From Chelatococcus albus (GTDB taxonomy: Bacteria > Pseudomonadota > Alphaproteobacteria > Rhizobiales > Beijerinckiaceae): 64,000 bases of DNA. The notes beneath the pieces were generated by a model. It was not told where the DNA came from. It did not search any database and saw only the letters and a program-made list of their open reading frames with translations. The position numbers and the translations under genes are program-made. Positions 16,707 to 25,219 of the stretch are shown here, piece by piece. The stretch is taken from the NCBI RefSeq assembly GCF_030067675.1, contig NZ_JASJEV010000003.1, positions 1 to 64,000 on the forward strand. The letters run 5' to 3'. Positions within the stretch are counted from its first letter, which is position 1. Each line of letters begins with the position of its first letter.

Positions 16707-17324
16707 TCACGCGCCGCGGCGCGCGGCCATGCTCCACAGGCCCGGCATGAGGGCCGCGCCCAGCGCCGTCTTGAGGAGCGTCGCCCAGTAGAAGGGAGCA
16801 ACGCCGACGACCCAGGCCTTCTCGGCGCCGAAGAGCACGGCGAGCCAGGCAAAGCCCGCGACGAACACGGCAAGGTGGCCGAGCGCCATGGCGACGAACA
16901 CGCGCCCGACCGAGCGGCCCCAGCCGTGCTCGGCGAGGAAGCCCGTGAGAGCCGCGCCGAGGACGAAGCCGATCAGATACCCGCCCGTCGGGCCGAGCAT
17001 GTAGGGCACGCCGATGCCCTTCTCCGGCGTGCCGGCGAAGACGGGCAGGCCGAAAGCGCCCTCGACGAGATAGAGGGCGACGGTCGCCGTGCCGAGGCGC
17101 CAGCCGTAGGCAGCGCCGAGCATCAGGACGACCAGCGTCTGCATGGTCATCGGCACGGGATAGAAGGGCACCTGCACCTTGGCGGAAACGGTGAGCAGCA
17201 GCGTGCCGGCGAGCGCGAGCACGGCGGCGCGCAGGAGCTCCGCCGCCACGGCCGCCTGCCGCGGCCACAGCACACCCGCGAGTGTGGTCGAAAGGGAAGC
17301 GCTACGAACGGTGCCGTCCGGCAT
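16707..17324 (-). CDS. bioY: Biotin transporter BioY
   Basis: A 205-residue membrane protein with six hydrophobic segments. It carries the BioY hallmarks TLLLTVSAKVQVPFYPVPMT, TMQTLVVLMLGAAYG and YMLGPTGGYLIGFVLGA. BioY is the substrate-binding S-component for biotin uptake, working alone or with BioM/BioN. No bioM or bioN is nearby, so it acts as a solo transporter or shares energy modules encoded elsewhere. ATG 17324 is preceded by GGGAGAGGA. It is divergent from the MBL-fold gene. Confidence 0.92.
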   Translation of the reverse strand: MPDGTVRSASLSTTLAGVLWPRQAAVAAELLRAAVLALAGTLLLTVSAKVQVPFYPVPMTMQTLVVLMLGAAYGWRLGTATVALYLVEGAFGLPVFAGTPEKGIGVPYMLGPTGGYLIGFVLGAALTGFLAEHGWGRSVGRVFVAMALGHLAVFVAGFAWLAVLFGAEKAWVVGVAPFYWATLLKTALGAALMPGLWSMAARRGA

Positions 17325-17541
17325 GGGGTCCTCTCCCTCGGCAGGGGGCGGCATCGCCCGCCGCCCTTGGAACGGATTCGTCCAGACCGGCTGGCAAATC
17401 CGCCCGGATGCAATAAGTGAGTGCGGAACCGGGCGGCGGACTCGCTTTTCATCCACCCGGTCCCGCGCTCCCGGCTCTATACGGGAGCGGCAACGCCCCC
17501 ACAAGGCCGGCCGCCGGGCCGGGCGCCGCGATGGAGCGACC

Positions 17542-18453
17542 ATGGCCGAGGACATCCCCTTCGAGCGCGACTTCGCCGCCGAGCCGGGCGCGGTCGTGGT
17601 GCTGACGCCCCTCGTGCGGCGCGTGCTCGTGCCGAATCCGGGTCCGTTCACCTATACGGGCACCTGCACCTACATCATCGGGCGCGGCACCGTGGCGATC
17701 CTTGATCCCGGCCCCGACGACGGAGCGCATGTCGCGGCCATCCTCGATGCCGTGCGCGGCGAGACGGTGAGCCATGTCGTCGTCACCCACACCCATCGCG
17801 ACCACTCCCCCGCTGCGGGAGTGGTGAAGACGGCGACCGGCGCGATGATCGCCGGTTGTGCCCCGCACCACCCTGCCCGGCCCCTGGCGCTCGGCGAGAT
17901 CAACCCGCTCGACGCGAGCGCCGACAGGGACTATGCGCCCGATCTCGTGCTCGACGACGGCGAGGCGGTGACCGGCCCGGGCTGGAGCCTCGCCGCCGTG
18001 GCAACGCCCGGCCACACGGCGAACCACCTCGCCTTTGCCCTTCCGGAGGAGAATGCCCTGTTTTCGGGCGACCACGTCATGGCCTGGTCGACCTCGATCG
18101 TCGCCCCGCCCGACGGCTCCATGGCGGACTACATGGCCTCCCTCGACAGGTTGCGCGGGCGCGGGGAGGCCGTCTATTGGCCCGGCCACGGCGGTCCGGT
18201 GCGCGAGCCACAGCGCTTCGTCCGCGCCCTCCTCGGCCATCGCCGCCAGCGCGAGGCGGCGATCCTCGCCCGCCTCGCCGCCGGCGACGAGACGATCGCG
18301 GCCATCGTGCCGAGGCTCTACGAGGGCCTCGCCCCGGCCCTGCATGGGGCTGCAGCCCTCTCCGTCTTCGCCCATCTCGAAGATCTGGTGGCGCGCGGCC
18401 TCGTCGTCGCCGACGGCCCGCCCGCGCTCGACGGGCGCTTCCGCCTCGCCTGA
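17542..18453 (+). CDS. MBL-fold metallo-hydrolase (LACTB2/glyoxalase II-like)
   Basis: A 303-residue protein of the metallo-beta-lactamase fold. Metal motif HTHRDHSPAAG lies around residue 75, with ATPGHTANHL, FSGDHVM and WPGHGGP following in order. The last ~60 residues form a winged-helix-like tail (IVPRLYEGLAPALHGAAALS, HLEDLVARGLV) found in LACTB2-type members. Substrate is unknown; relatives act on thioesters or RNA. GGAG lies 5 bp before ATG 17542. Confidence 0.88.
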   Translation: MAEDIPFERDFAAEPGAVVVLTPLVRRVLVPNPGPFTYTGTCTYIIGRGTVAILDPGPDDGAHVAAILDAVRGETVSHVVVTHTHRDHSPAAGVVKTATGAMIAGCAPHHPARPLALGEINPLDASADRDYAPDLVLDDGEAVTGPGWSLAAVATPGHTANHLAFALPEENALFSGDHVMAWSTSIVAPPDGSMADYMASLDRLRGRGEAVYWPGHGGPVREPQRFVRALLGHRRQREAAILARLAAGDETIAAIVPRLYEGLAPALHGAAALSVFAHLEDLVARGLVVADGPPALDGRFRLA

Positions 18454-18595
18454 CCGGGCGGCGGCCCGGCGCGAGGCTGGAACCCTTCCGGTTAGGCGGA
18501 GGCCGGTTCGGCCAGGCAGCCGACCGTCATGCCCGTCGAAACCGCGGCGCGGAACGCAGCTTCGGAGCATGACGGGCCGGGGCGATCCGAGAACC

Positions 18596-19051
18596 TCACT
18601 CTGCAGCCGCCTTGGCCGCCTCGAGCTCGATGACGTCGATCTCGGCCTTCGAGATGCAATCGACCGGAGCGTCCTTGACGTCGATGGGACCGAACTGGAA
18701 GCTGCCCTTGCCGCCCCAGTCCTTGGGATTGAGCGCCATCGTGCACTTGAACGGCCAGATAGCCGTGCCGATCGCCGGCGGCGGGACGCTGACGACGCCT
18801 TCACCGGTCAGCCCCACGAGGATCTTGTCCATCCCGAGCCCGGTATGATGGTAATGCCCCCTGACCGGGAAGGGGCGGAAGAGGTACGGTATGGGCTGCG
18901 TCACGCGCGCCACGCCGTGGACGTCGTCCGTCTGCTCGTCGAAGGTCAAGGCCAGATGCAGAAGCGGCGCACCCGGTACATTCTTGTAGCCGACCAACAG
19001 CAACTTGCTGAAAAGCTTCGATTTATTCGCGGTTCGGATCGTCGCGGACAT
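18596..19051 (-). CDS. DUF1842-like small protein
   Basis: A 151-residue protein with no signal peptide or membrane segment. The body (PGAPLLHLALTFDEQTDDVHG, VARVTQPI, FPVRGHYHHTGLGMDKILV, IWPFKCTMAL) resembles DUF1842 proteins from memory, so the family call is tentative and the function is unknown. GGGGAG lies 6 bp before ATG 19051. An Ala/Glu-rich tail ends the protein. Just upstream is an AT-rich segment with an 8-bp tandem repeat (19098-19125). Confidence 0.55.
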   Translation of the reverse strand: MSATIRTANKSKLFSKLLLVGYKNVPGAPLLHLALTFDEQTDDVHGVARVTQPIPYLFRPFPVRGHYHHTGLGMDKILVGLTGEGVVSVPPPAIGTAIWPFKCTMALNPKDWGGKGSFQFGPIDVKDAPVDCISKAEIDVIELEAAKAAAE

Positions 19052-19097
19052 AATCATCTCCCCTGAAAAGGCACTGGCTCTCAACGAGCGGCGGAAT

Positions 19098-19125
19098 GGT
19101 AGCAAGGTAGCAAGGTAGCAAGGTA
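19098..19125. repeat. 8-bp tandem repeat GGTAGCAA x3.5
   Basis: Three full copies and one partial copy of GGTAGCAA lie about 47-74 bp upstream of the DUF1842-like start, in its probable promoter or 5' untranslated region. Such simple repeats can change copy number by slippage and alter promoter spacing. Confidence 0.85.
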
Positions 19126-19318
19126 TTGCAACCAGCAATTGAGTAAAATTAGATATTGCACGCTATGATTTTATGTCGGCGGGGCAAGGGCTTCGCCCAA
19201 GGACCTCCCTCACGCTTGCCGCCGAGCGAGGGCTCACGCTCATCCGGGGCGCCGCGGCCGAGGCTCGCCCGGAAGGGATCTGCTGCGGGACCTCTCCCGG
19301 TTCCGATGTTGCGCGCCC

Positions 19319-20095
19319 TCAGCGTGCCTCGGCCTGGGCCGAGACCTCCTCGAGGAAATCCGTGATCCGCGCGGCGTTCACGCCGAAATCATGCGCGCCG
19401 TACCGCGAGGCCGAGCGCACATCGATGCGCGTGCCCCCGACGCGCGGGCGCAGCCGGACCGTGATGTCGTCGGGAAAGCGCAGGATAAGGCTGCGGTCCA
19501 CAGCGTCGAGCCGGCCGAGGCCGATGCGCCCGCCCGGCGGCGCGGCTTCCACGATCTCCCAGCCCATGACCTGCGCCGCCTTGCGCACCGCCTCAAAGGC
19601 CTCCTCCGGCGTCAGGTCGAGATGCAGCGGCGCGACGAGGGGATAGGCCTCGCGCTGCCGGCGCCGCGTGGCTGGCGCCACCTCGACCGGCACGTGGCCG
19701 CCGCGCGCGGCGAGCGCCGCGCGCGAGCGCGAGAAGGCCGGCGGCTCCTCGATATCGGTGCTGACGTCGTTGAGCTTCGGCAGGAGCACCGCCTTGAAGG
19801 CGAGGAACCCCGGCCAGGCGAGCACCGCGAGCGCGAGCACGAGCCCCTGCACGGCCCGGCCGAGCCCGCGCCGGCCTTCGAGCCAGATCATGGCGAAGGC
19901 GATCGCCGCAAGCCCGGCCGCGCCGAGTGCGAGAAGGAGCCCTGAGCCGAAGACGGCGAGCCCGGCCGTCATCTCGACGCGCTGCTGGCGTACCAGAAAG
20001 ACACCGATGAGTGTAACGGCGAGCGCGAACCCGCCGATCCGGCGGCTCCAGACCGCGGCACGGGTGACGGGCTCTTCGAGGATCAGGCGGCGCAT
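19319..20095 (-). CDS. DUF1499-domain membrane protein
   Basis: A 258-residue protein with three N-terminal hydrophobic segments (about residues 15-115) and a C-terminal DUF1499 domain (LPKLNDVSTDIEEPPAF, GWEIVEAAPPGGRIG, DDITVRLRP, GGTRIDVRSASRYGAHDFG). DUF1499 is a widespread proteobacterial domain of unknown biochemical role. ATG 20095 overlaps the stop of the upstream M48 peptidase gene as TGATG, so translation is probably coupled. It is the last gene of a three-gene operon. Confidence 0.85.
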   Translation of the reverse strand: MRRLILEEPVTRAAVWSRRIGGFALAVTLIGVFLVRQQRVEMTAGLAVFGSGLLLALGAAGLAAIAFAMIWLEGRRGLGRAVQGLVLALAVLAWPGFLAFKAVLLPKLNDVSTDIEEPPAFSRSRAALAARGGHVPVEVAPATRRRQREAYPLVAPLHLDLTPEEAFEAVRKAAQVMGWEIVEAAPPGGRIGLGRLDAVDRSLILRFPDDITVRLRPRVGGTRIDVRSASRYGAHDFGVNAARITDFLEEVSAQAEAR

Positions 20096-21171
20096 CACTT
20101 CGCTTTACAGATCGCCTTGAGCGACCGCCACTCCTCCTCGTCGAGGAGGGGCGCCCCGGTCGCGGCGGGTCTCCGCGTCGCGAGGGCCGCCATGCGCTCC
20201 TCGCTCATGGGGTGGCTCTGGAGGAAGGGGAGGCTGCTCGCCTTCTCCCCGGTGATCCGCAGCAGGAAGATGCCGAGCGGCTCGGCCGGGCGGCCGACGC
20301 CAGTCATCAGATCCGCGGCGAAACGGTCCGCCGCCCGCTCGGCATCGCGGGAATAGGCGCTGTCCACGAGCACCTGGCCGACGAGCACGAGCGCGCCGCT
20401 GCCGCTGATGTCTCCGAAAAGGAGCCCGAGCAGGAAGGAGCTGCCGCCCGTCTGGATGAGCTTGCGCAGCCCGTCCCGGCCGGCGACATGGCCCATCTCG
20501 TGGGCGAGCACCGCCCCCACCTCGTCCGCGTTCTCCGCCCGCTGCAGGAGACCGTCGAGCAGGTAGATCCGCCCGCCCGGCAGGGCGAAGGCGTTCGGCA
20601 CCTGGGAGGGCAGCACCGCCACCTCGACCTCCATGGGCAGTGCCGCCCTGGCAGCGAGGCGGGCGACGAGGCGGTCGAGCGCCCACCGCCCGGGAGCCCC
20701 GGCGCAGGCCCGCGCGCCGAACAGCTCGCGCACCTGGCTGTCGACGGCCTGGCCCAGCCGCCGTTCGGCCCCGAGCGGAATGAGCGGCGCCAGCCGATCG
20801 GCTGCAAGCGGCACGAGATAGACGACGGTGAGAATGATCGAGGCGGCCGCCGCCAGCGAGACGGCGACGATCTTCGGCACGGCGCGCCCCGCCGCCCTCT
20901 CCTGCTCATCGAGGCGCGGACAGCGCCGCGCGACCTCGACGGCGTGCGGCCCGTCCGCAAGCTCGAGCCGCGCAAGCTCGGGCGCGGAGCCGCAGCGCAG
21001 GCGCAGGAGGCCCGGCGGCCCCTCGATGCGTCGGATCTCGGCATAGGGCCAGCGGGCGAGGGGCGCGCCGGCCTCGCTGATCATCACGGCGTCGGTGTCG
21101 AGCGCGAGCGTCACGTGGCGCCGCCTCGCCGTGGCGCCGTCGTAGAAGCCCGCGCGGGTTTCGCCGTCCAT
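20095..21171 (-). CDS. M48-family zinc metallopeptidase (HtpX/BepA-like), membrane anchored
   Basis: A 358-residue protein. The N-terminal ~85 residues form a small domain (AGFYDGATARRRHVTLALD...), then one transmembrane helix (IVAVSLAAAASIILTVVYLV), then the M48 catalytic domain. The zinc motif HEMGH is near residue 225 with downstream DAERAADRFA supplying the third ligand. Members degrade misfolded membrane or periplasmic proteins. It lies in an operon with DUF898 (11 bp upstream) and DUF1499 (overlapping), a combination pointing to envelope quality control (inference). Confidence 0.88.
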   Translation of the reverse strand: MDGETRAGFYDGATARRRHVTLALDTDAVMISEAGAPLARWPYAEIRRIEGPPGLLRLRCGSAPELARLELADGPHAVEVARRCPRLDEQERAAGRAVPKIVAVSLAAAASIILTVVYLVPLAADRLAPLIPLGAERRLGQAVDSQVRELFGARACAGAPGRWALDRLVARLAARAALPMEVEVAVLPSQVPNAFALPGGRIYLLDGLLQRAENADEVGAVLAHEMGHVAGRDGLRKLIQTGGSSFLLGLLFGDISGSGALVLVGQVLVDSAYSRDAERAADRFAADLMTGVGRPAEPLGIFLLRITGEKASSLPFLQSHPMSEERMAALATRRPAATGAPLLDEEEWRSLKAICKAK

Positions 21172-21182
21172 GGCTCCGCCTT

Positions 21183-22412
21183 CTAGAACCCGCCGACGTC
21201 CAGCGCATCGGCGAGCCCTTCGCCCAGTGCGCCGGCGGGCGTGCCGCGCGCCGCCACATCGTCGAGCGCCGCGAGGTTGGCGATGGAGATGGAGGCGACC
21301 GCCGCCGCCCACAGGCCGCGTTCGAGATAGAGGCGCCGGATGATGCCGAAACCGAGGAGAAAGAGGAGATAGATGGCTCCCGTGGCAACACCGCCCATGA
21401 TCGTCCCGGTCAAGCTGGCTCCGAGGCTCGCCACGGGCACCGCCCCGGCGAGAAGCCACAGGCAGAGCGCGATGCCCCCGGCACCGACCAGCGCATAGGC
21501 GATGCTGACACCGAGCGTCCTGGCGTAGCAGGCGAAGACGCTGCGCATGGAGAGATCGCTCGCCACCGTGATCGGGCCGAAGCGCAGGCCTTCCAGCACC
21601 CAGCGCATCTCGATGGCGCGGAACAGCGGATAGATGACGAAGGCCGCGAAGAGCAGGATGAGAATGATGATCGATCCGCCGATGTAGCCCCCCGCGCGCG
21701 GCCCCGCCACTCGCCCGATCGATTGCGCGGCAAATGTGCTGATGAACGCCACCACCGCGGTGAGCACGGCGACCAGCCACAGCCAGACGCCGCGCTTGAA
21801 GAACACCCAGCCGGTGCTCGCGAAATCCCCCGAAAGATCGCCGAAGCGGGTATGGGCGAGCTTGTAGCGTTCGAGCGCCGCCGCCCGCCAGGGATAGGCG
21901 AGCCCGAGCGTCAGAAGCGTGAGGCCATCCCACAGGGCGGCGCGCCCGGCATAGGCCCAGGCCGAGCCCGTCATCCAGAAGCGCAGGCCTCGGAAGACGG
22001 TGCGCGTCGCACGATACCGGCGGGCACGGTAGGAGGCGTATTGGCCGAGCAGGTAGAGCACCACGAACAGCGGCAGGCTGGCGAAAGCCTCCAGGCGCTC
22101 CGCCTCGAGGCCGACGAGGAAATAGACGACGTAGATCGGGGCGAGCACGGTGAGCGCGACAAGGAAGCCGATGAGGAGCTCGCGTGCGGTCCCCGTATAT
22201 TCGAAGGCTTCGCGGCCGAGGCGCGTGTGCGCCCACAGATGCCGGCGGATGTCGGTGACGAGCCAGAAGCGGTAGAAGCCGAGCGTCGGCAGCTGCAGGA
22301 GGCTGCCGCGCGCAACGAGGCGAAGGAACGGCGCCCTCTCCCCGGCAAAGCTCAGGCGCTCCATCTCTCCCTCGGACCCCCGCGGCAGCGGAACCGACGG
22401 CACGACGCTCAT
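21183..22412 (-). CDS. DUF898 (YjgN-family) multi-pass membrane protein
   Basis: A 409-residue protein with about eight transmembrane segments. The family motif GSLLQLPTLGFYRFWLVTDI and a repeated TLGLAYPWRAAALERYKLAH are visible, typical of DUF898/YjgN, which has two copies of a short conserved element. Function is unknown. AGGAG is 7 bp before ATG 22412. It is the first gene of the operon with the M48 peptidase and the DUF1499 protein. Confidence 0.85.
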   Translation of the reverse strand: MSVVPSVPLPRGSEGEMERLSFAGERAPFLRLVARGSLLQLPTLGFYRFWLVTDIRRHLWAHTRLGREAFEYTGTARELLIGFLVALTVLAPIYVVYFLVGLEAERLEAFASLPLFVVLYLLGQYASYRARRYRATRTVFRGLRFWMTGSAWAYAGRAALWDGLTLLTLGLAYPWRAAALERYKLAHTRFGDLSGDFASTGWVFFKRGVWLWLVAVLTAVVAFISTFAAQSIGRVAGPRAGGYIGGSIIILILLFAAFVIYPLFRAIEMRWVLEGLRFGPITVASDLSMRSVFACYARTLGVSIAYALVGAGGIALCLWLLAGAVPVASLGASLTGTIMGGVATGAIYLLFLLGFGIIRRLYLERGLWAAAVASISIANLAALDDVAARGTPAGALGEGLADALDVGGF

Positions 22413-22489
22413 CAAAAGACTCCTGCGCAATGAATCGAGATGCGCCACGTTAGCGTGCCGCTCCCGTTGCGTCATGCAGGCGTGGGCCC

Positions 22490-24124
22490 TCAGACCGTGG
22501 AGCTCGGCAGGCGGTAGTCGCGGAACTGCTCGCGCAGGGCCGTCTTCTGGATCTTGCCGGTCGCCGTATGCGGGATCGCCTCGACGAAGACGACGTCGTC
22601 CGGCAGCCACCACTTGGCGACCTTGCCGCGCATGAAGGCGAGGAGGCCCTCCCGCGTGGGCTCACGTCCCGCCTTGGGCACCACGACGAGGAGCGGCCGC
22701 TCGTCCCATTTGGGATGGGAGACGCCGATCACCGCCGCCTCGGCCACGTCCGGGTGGCCGACGGCGAGGTTCTCGAGTTCGATGGAGGAGATCCACTCGC
22801 CCCCCGACTTGATGACGTCCTTCGCCCGGTCGGTGATGCGCATGTAGCCGTGCGGGTCGATGGTGGCGACATCGCCCGTGTCGAAGAAGCCCTCCGCATC
22901 GAGGATCGCCCCGCCCTCGCCCCTGAAATAGGCGCGCGCCACGGCCGGCCCCCGCACCTTGAGCCGCCCGAAGGTCTCCCCGTCCCAGGGCAGGCGCCGC
23001 CCGGCATCATCCGTGACGACCATCTCCACCATGAAGGGGGCGAAGCCCTGCTTCGTCTTGAGGTCGAAGAGGGCCTCGCCGTCGAGCCCCGCCACCTCGG
23101 GCTTGAGCGAGCAGAAGGAGCCGAGCGGGCTCATCTCCGTCATGCCCCAGGCGTGGGAGACGGTGACGCCATAGGCCCGCTCGAACTTTTCCGTCATGGC
23201 GCGCGGACAGGCCGAGCCGCCGATGACGACGCGCTTCAGCGTCGAGAGCCCCGCCCCCGTCGCCTCGAGATGCTGCAGGAGGCCGAGCCATACGGTCGGC
23301 ACCGCGGCGGTCACCGTCACGCCCTCCTCTTCGAGCAGCTGATGGATCGACGCCCCGTCGAGCTTCGCGCCGGGCAGCACGAGGCCCGCCCCCGCCATCG
23401 GCGCGGAGAAGGCGAAGGACCAGCCGTTCGCATGGAACAGCGGCACCACGGGCATGGCGATGTCACGGCTCGACAGGCCGAAGCAGTCGGCCATGTTGAC
23501 GGCGAGCGCATGCAGCACGTTGGAGCGGTGCGAATAGACGACGCCCTTCGGGTGGCCCGTGGTCCCCGAGGTGTAGCACATGCCCGCCGCCGCGTTCTCG
23601 TCGAGCGGCACCCAGGCGAAATCCCCGTCCGCCTCCGCGATCCACTCCTCGTAAGGTATGGCGTTCCGCAGCGCCGTCGCCGGCATGTGCGCCGCATCCG
23701 TCAGCACGACGTAGCGCTCGACCGCCGGCAGGCGCGGGGCGAGCTTCTCCACGAGCGGCACGAAGGTGAGGTCGAGGAGGAGGATGCGGTCCTCGGCATG
23801 GTTGACGATATAGGCGATCTGGTCCTCGAAGAGACGCGGATTGACGGTGTGATAGACGGCGCCGAGGCCGGTGATGCCGTACCAGGCTTCGAGATGCCGC
23901 CAGGTGTTCCAGGCAAGCGTCGCCACCCGGTCGCCCGGCCCGATGCCGTCCCGCGCCAGGCGCTGCGCCACCTTGAGGGCGCGCGCCCTGAGGTCGCGGT
24001 AGGTCGTGCGGTGCATCGGTCCCTCGACCGAGCGCGAGACGACGGCGCGTCCCCCGTGCTGGACGGCGGCATGGTCGATGATGCGGTGAATGAGGAGCGG
24101 CCAGTCCTGCATCAGCCCCAGCAT
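22490..24124 (-). CDS. Medium/long-chain fatty acyl-CoA synthetase (AMP-binding)
   Basis: A 544-residue ATP-dependent ligase of the ANL superfamily. It has the P-loop motif [12 protein letters not shown], the acyl-binding region, [10 protein letters not shown] (A5-like), [18 protein letters not shown], and the catalytic lysine in [13 protein letters not shown]. The N-terminal sequence ([16 protein letters not shown]) and length match AlkK/FadD3-type medium- or long-chain enzymes. GGGAGGG is 7 bp before ATG 24124. It is divergently transcribed from a MarR regulator with a palindrome in the shared region, so it is probably under its control. Confidence 0.9.
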   Translation of the reverse strand: MLGLMQDWPLLIHRIIDHAAVQHGGRAVVSRSVEGPMHRTTYRDLRARALKVAQRLARDGIGPGDRVATLAWNTWRHLEAWYGITGLGAVYHTVNPRLFEDQIAYIVNHAEDRILLLDLTFVPLVEKLAPRLPAVERYVVLTDAAHMPATALRNAIPYEEWIAEADGDFAWVPLDENAAAGMCYTSGTTGHPKGVVYSHRSNVLHALAVNMADCFGLSSRDIAMPVVPLFHANGWSFAFSAPMAGAGLVLPGAKLDGASIHQLLEEEGVTVTAAVPTVWLGLLQHLEATGAGLSTLKRVVIGGSACPRAMTEKFERAYGVTVSHAWGMTEMSPLGSFCSLKPEVAGLDGEALFDLKTKQGFAPFMVEMVVTDDAGRRLPWDGETFGRLKVRGPAVARAYFRGEGGAILDAEGFFDTGDVATIDPHGYMRITDRAKDVIKSGGEWISSIELENLAVGHPDVAEAAVIGVSHPKWDERPLLVVVPKAGREPTREGLLAFMRGKVAKWWLPDDVVFVEAIPHTATGKIQKTALREQFRDYRLPSSTV

Positions 24125-24480
24125 GTCGTTCCCTCCCGAAGAACGTGCGGCGACCTGTCGGCTGACGTTACGATAGAGGCGGAATCCGGCTGCGGCCAAG
24201 GGGTCGGGACAGCGGCGAAGGGCGCGGCGGAAGGCTCCCGAATGCGGAGCCCGCCGGGACCCCTCGCCGGCAGGCGTGCCTGCCCGCGAGGGAGCCTCCG
24301 ACGGCCGGTCGGCGCCCGACCGATAGGCCAGCCACCCCGCCGGGTGGAATGACGGAGGCGAGGGGCTCCGGCCCTCGTCCGACCCTGCCGGTTGCATTCA
24401 CGCTCCCGGCTCGCGCCATTCCCGGAAATAGGCTATTTTTCGACGAGATGGTTTTTATGTGAACCATCGCGTGGCGATCG
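24125..24480. promoter_or_regulatory. Divergent promoter region between acyl-CoA synthetase and MarR genes
   Basis: 356 bp without a gene. Most is GC-rich; the last 60 bp before the MarR start are AT-richer and contain the ATGGTT-N8-AACCAT palindrome. Confidence 0.55.
24448..24467. promoter_or_regulatory. Probable MarR operator, ATGGTT-N8-AACCAT
   Basis: A perfect 6-bp inverted repeat with an 8-bp AT-rich centre, 14 bp before the MarR start codon. Size and spacing fit MarR-family operators. It would allow autorepression and possibly control of the divergent synthetase gene. Confidence 0.6.
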
Positions 24481-25008
24481 ATGCGGGCAGGAATGATGGC
24501 GGGTGTGACCGAGGCCCCGGTGGCGGCTGAGCGGGACGTGAATCTCTTGCGGGTCTGGTTCCGCTTCATCCGGATGGAGCGCAGGCTCTTTGCGGCCATC
24601 GGCCTGCGCCTGCGCGAGATCGGGCTTTCCATCCCGCAGTTCGACCTGCTCTCCACCCTCACCGAGCGCGAGGGCATCAGCCAGCAGGAGCTGGCCGAGC
24701 GGCTCTACGTGACCAAGGGCAACGTCTCTGGCCTCGTCGACCGGCTGGTGGCGGGCGACCTCGTGGAGCGCCGGGCGCTCGCCGGCGACAGGCGCTCGCA
24801 CGCCCTCTTCCTCACCCCGAAGGGGCGTGCCCTCGCCGAGGAGGGCATCGCCATCCAGCGCGCCTACGTCACCGAGACGCTCGGCCGCCTGCCCGACCGC
24901 GACCTCGAGGAACTCGAGCGCATCATCCTCGCCTGGCGCGACATCCTGCGCGCGCAGGATGCTGCCCCGAAGCCCGCCGCACGCCGCCGGGGCGCGGCGT
25001 CGGCTTGA
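24481..25008 (+). CDS. MarR-family transcriptional regulator
   Basis: A 175-residue winged-helix regulator. The DNA-binding region reads LSTLTEREGISQQELAERLY, VTKGNVSGLVDRLVAGDLVE, RRALAGDRRSHALFLTPKGR, which is a complete MarR wHTH with the beta-wing Asp-Arg-Arg. ATG 24481 is used; ATGs at 24493 and 24496 are possible. The C-terminal tail is Ala/Arg-rich. MarR proteins next to CoA ligases usually respond to the acyl-CoA product (family knowledge), so regulation of the divergent ligase is likely. Confidence 0.88.
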   Translation: MRAGMMAGVTEAPVAAERDVNLLRVWFRFIRMERRLFAAIGLRLREIGLSIPQFDLLSTLTEREGISQQELAERLYVTKGNVSGLVDRLVAGDLVERRALAGDRRSHALFLTPKGRALAEEGIAIQRAYVTETLGRLPDRDLEELERIILAWRDILRAQDAAPKPAARRRGAASA

Positions 25009-25219
25009 ATCGATCCTGGGACGCCGAAGGGATCAGTCCCGGCGCGCCGGGCCGCACCCCGCCGGGGAGCCGCGCATCGCGGGCAGGCGCATGCAATTGT
25101 GCACTTCCGCCTTGGCGGGTCGCGGTTTTGCGTCCGCGCGGGGTGCCGCTATTGAATGCGGTGTCGATCCGGCGCGCCGGAAACGACCGGAGCCCGAGAC
25201 AAGCGGAGTCCTTGCCGCC

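Noticed and set aside
17325-17541. BioR operator (TTATCTATAA-like) between bioY and the MBL gene
   Set aside because: No sequence close to that palindrome was found in the 217-bp region.
24168-24677. A 169-codon minus-strand frame over the marR region
   Set aside because: It covers the divergent promoter and the marR start, and its residues are Ser/Arg-rich without motifs.
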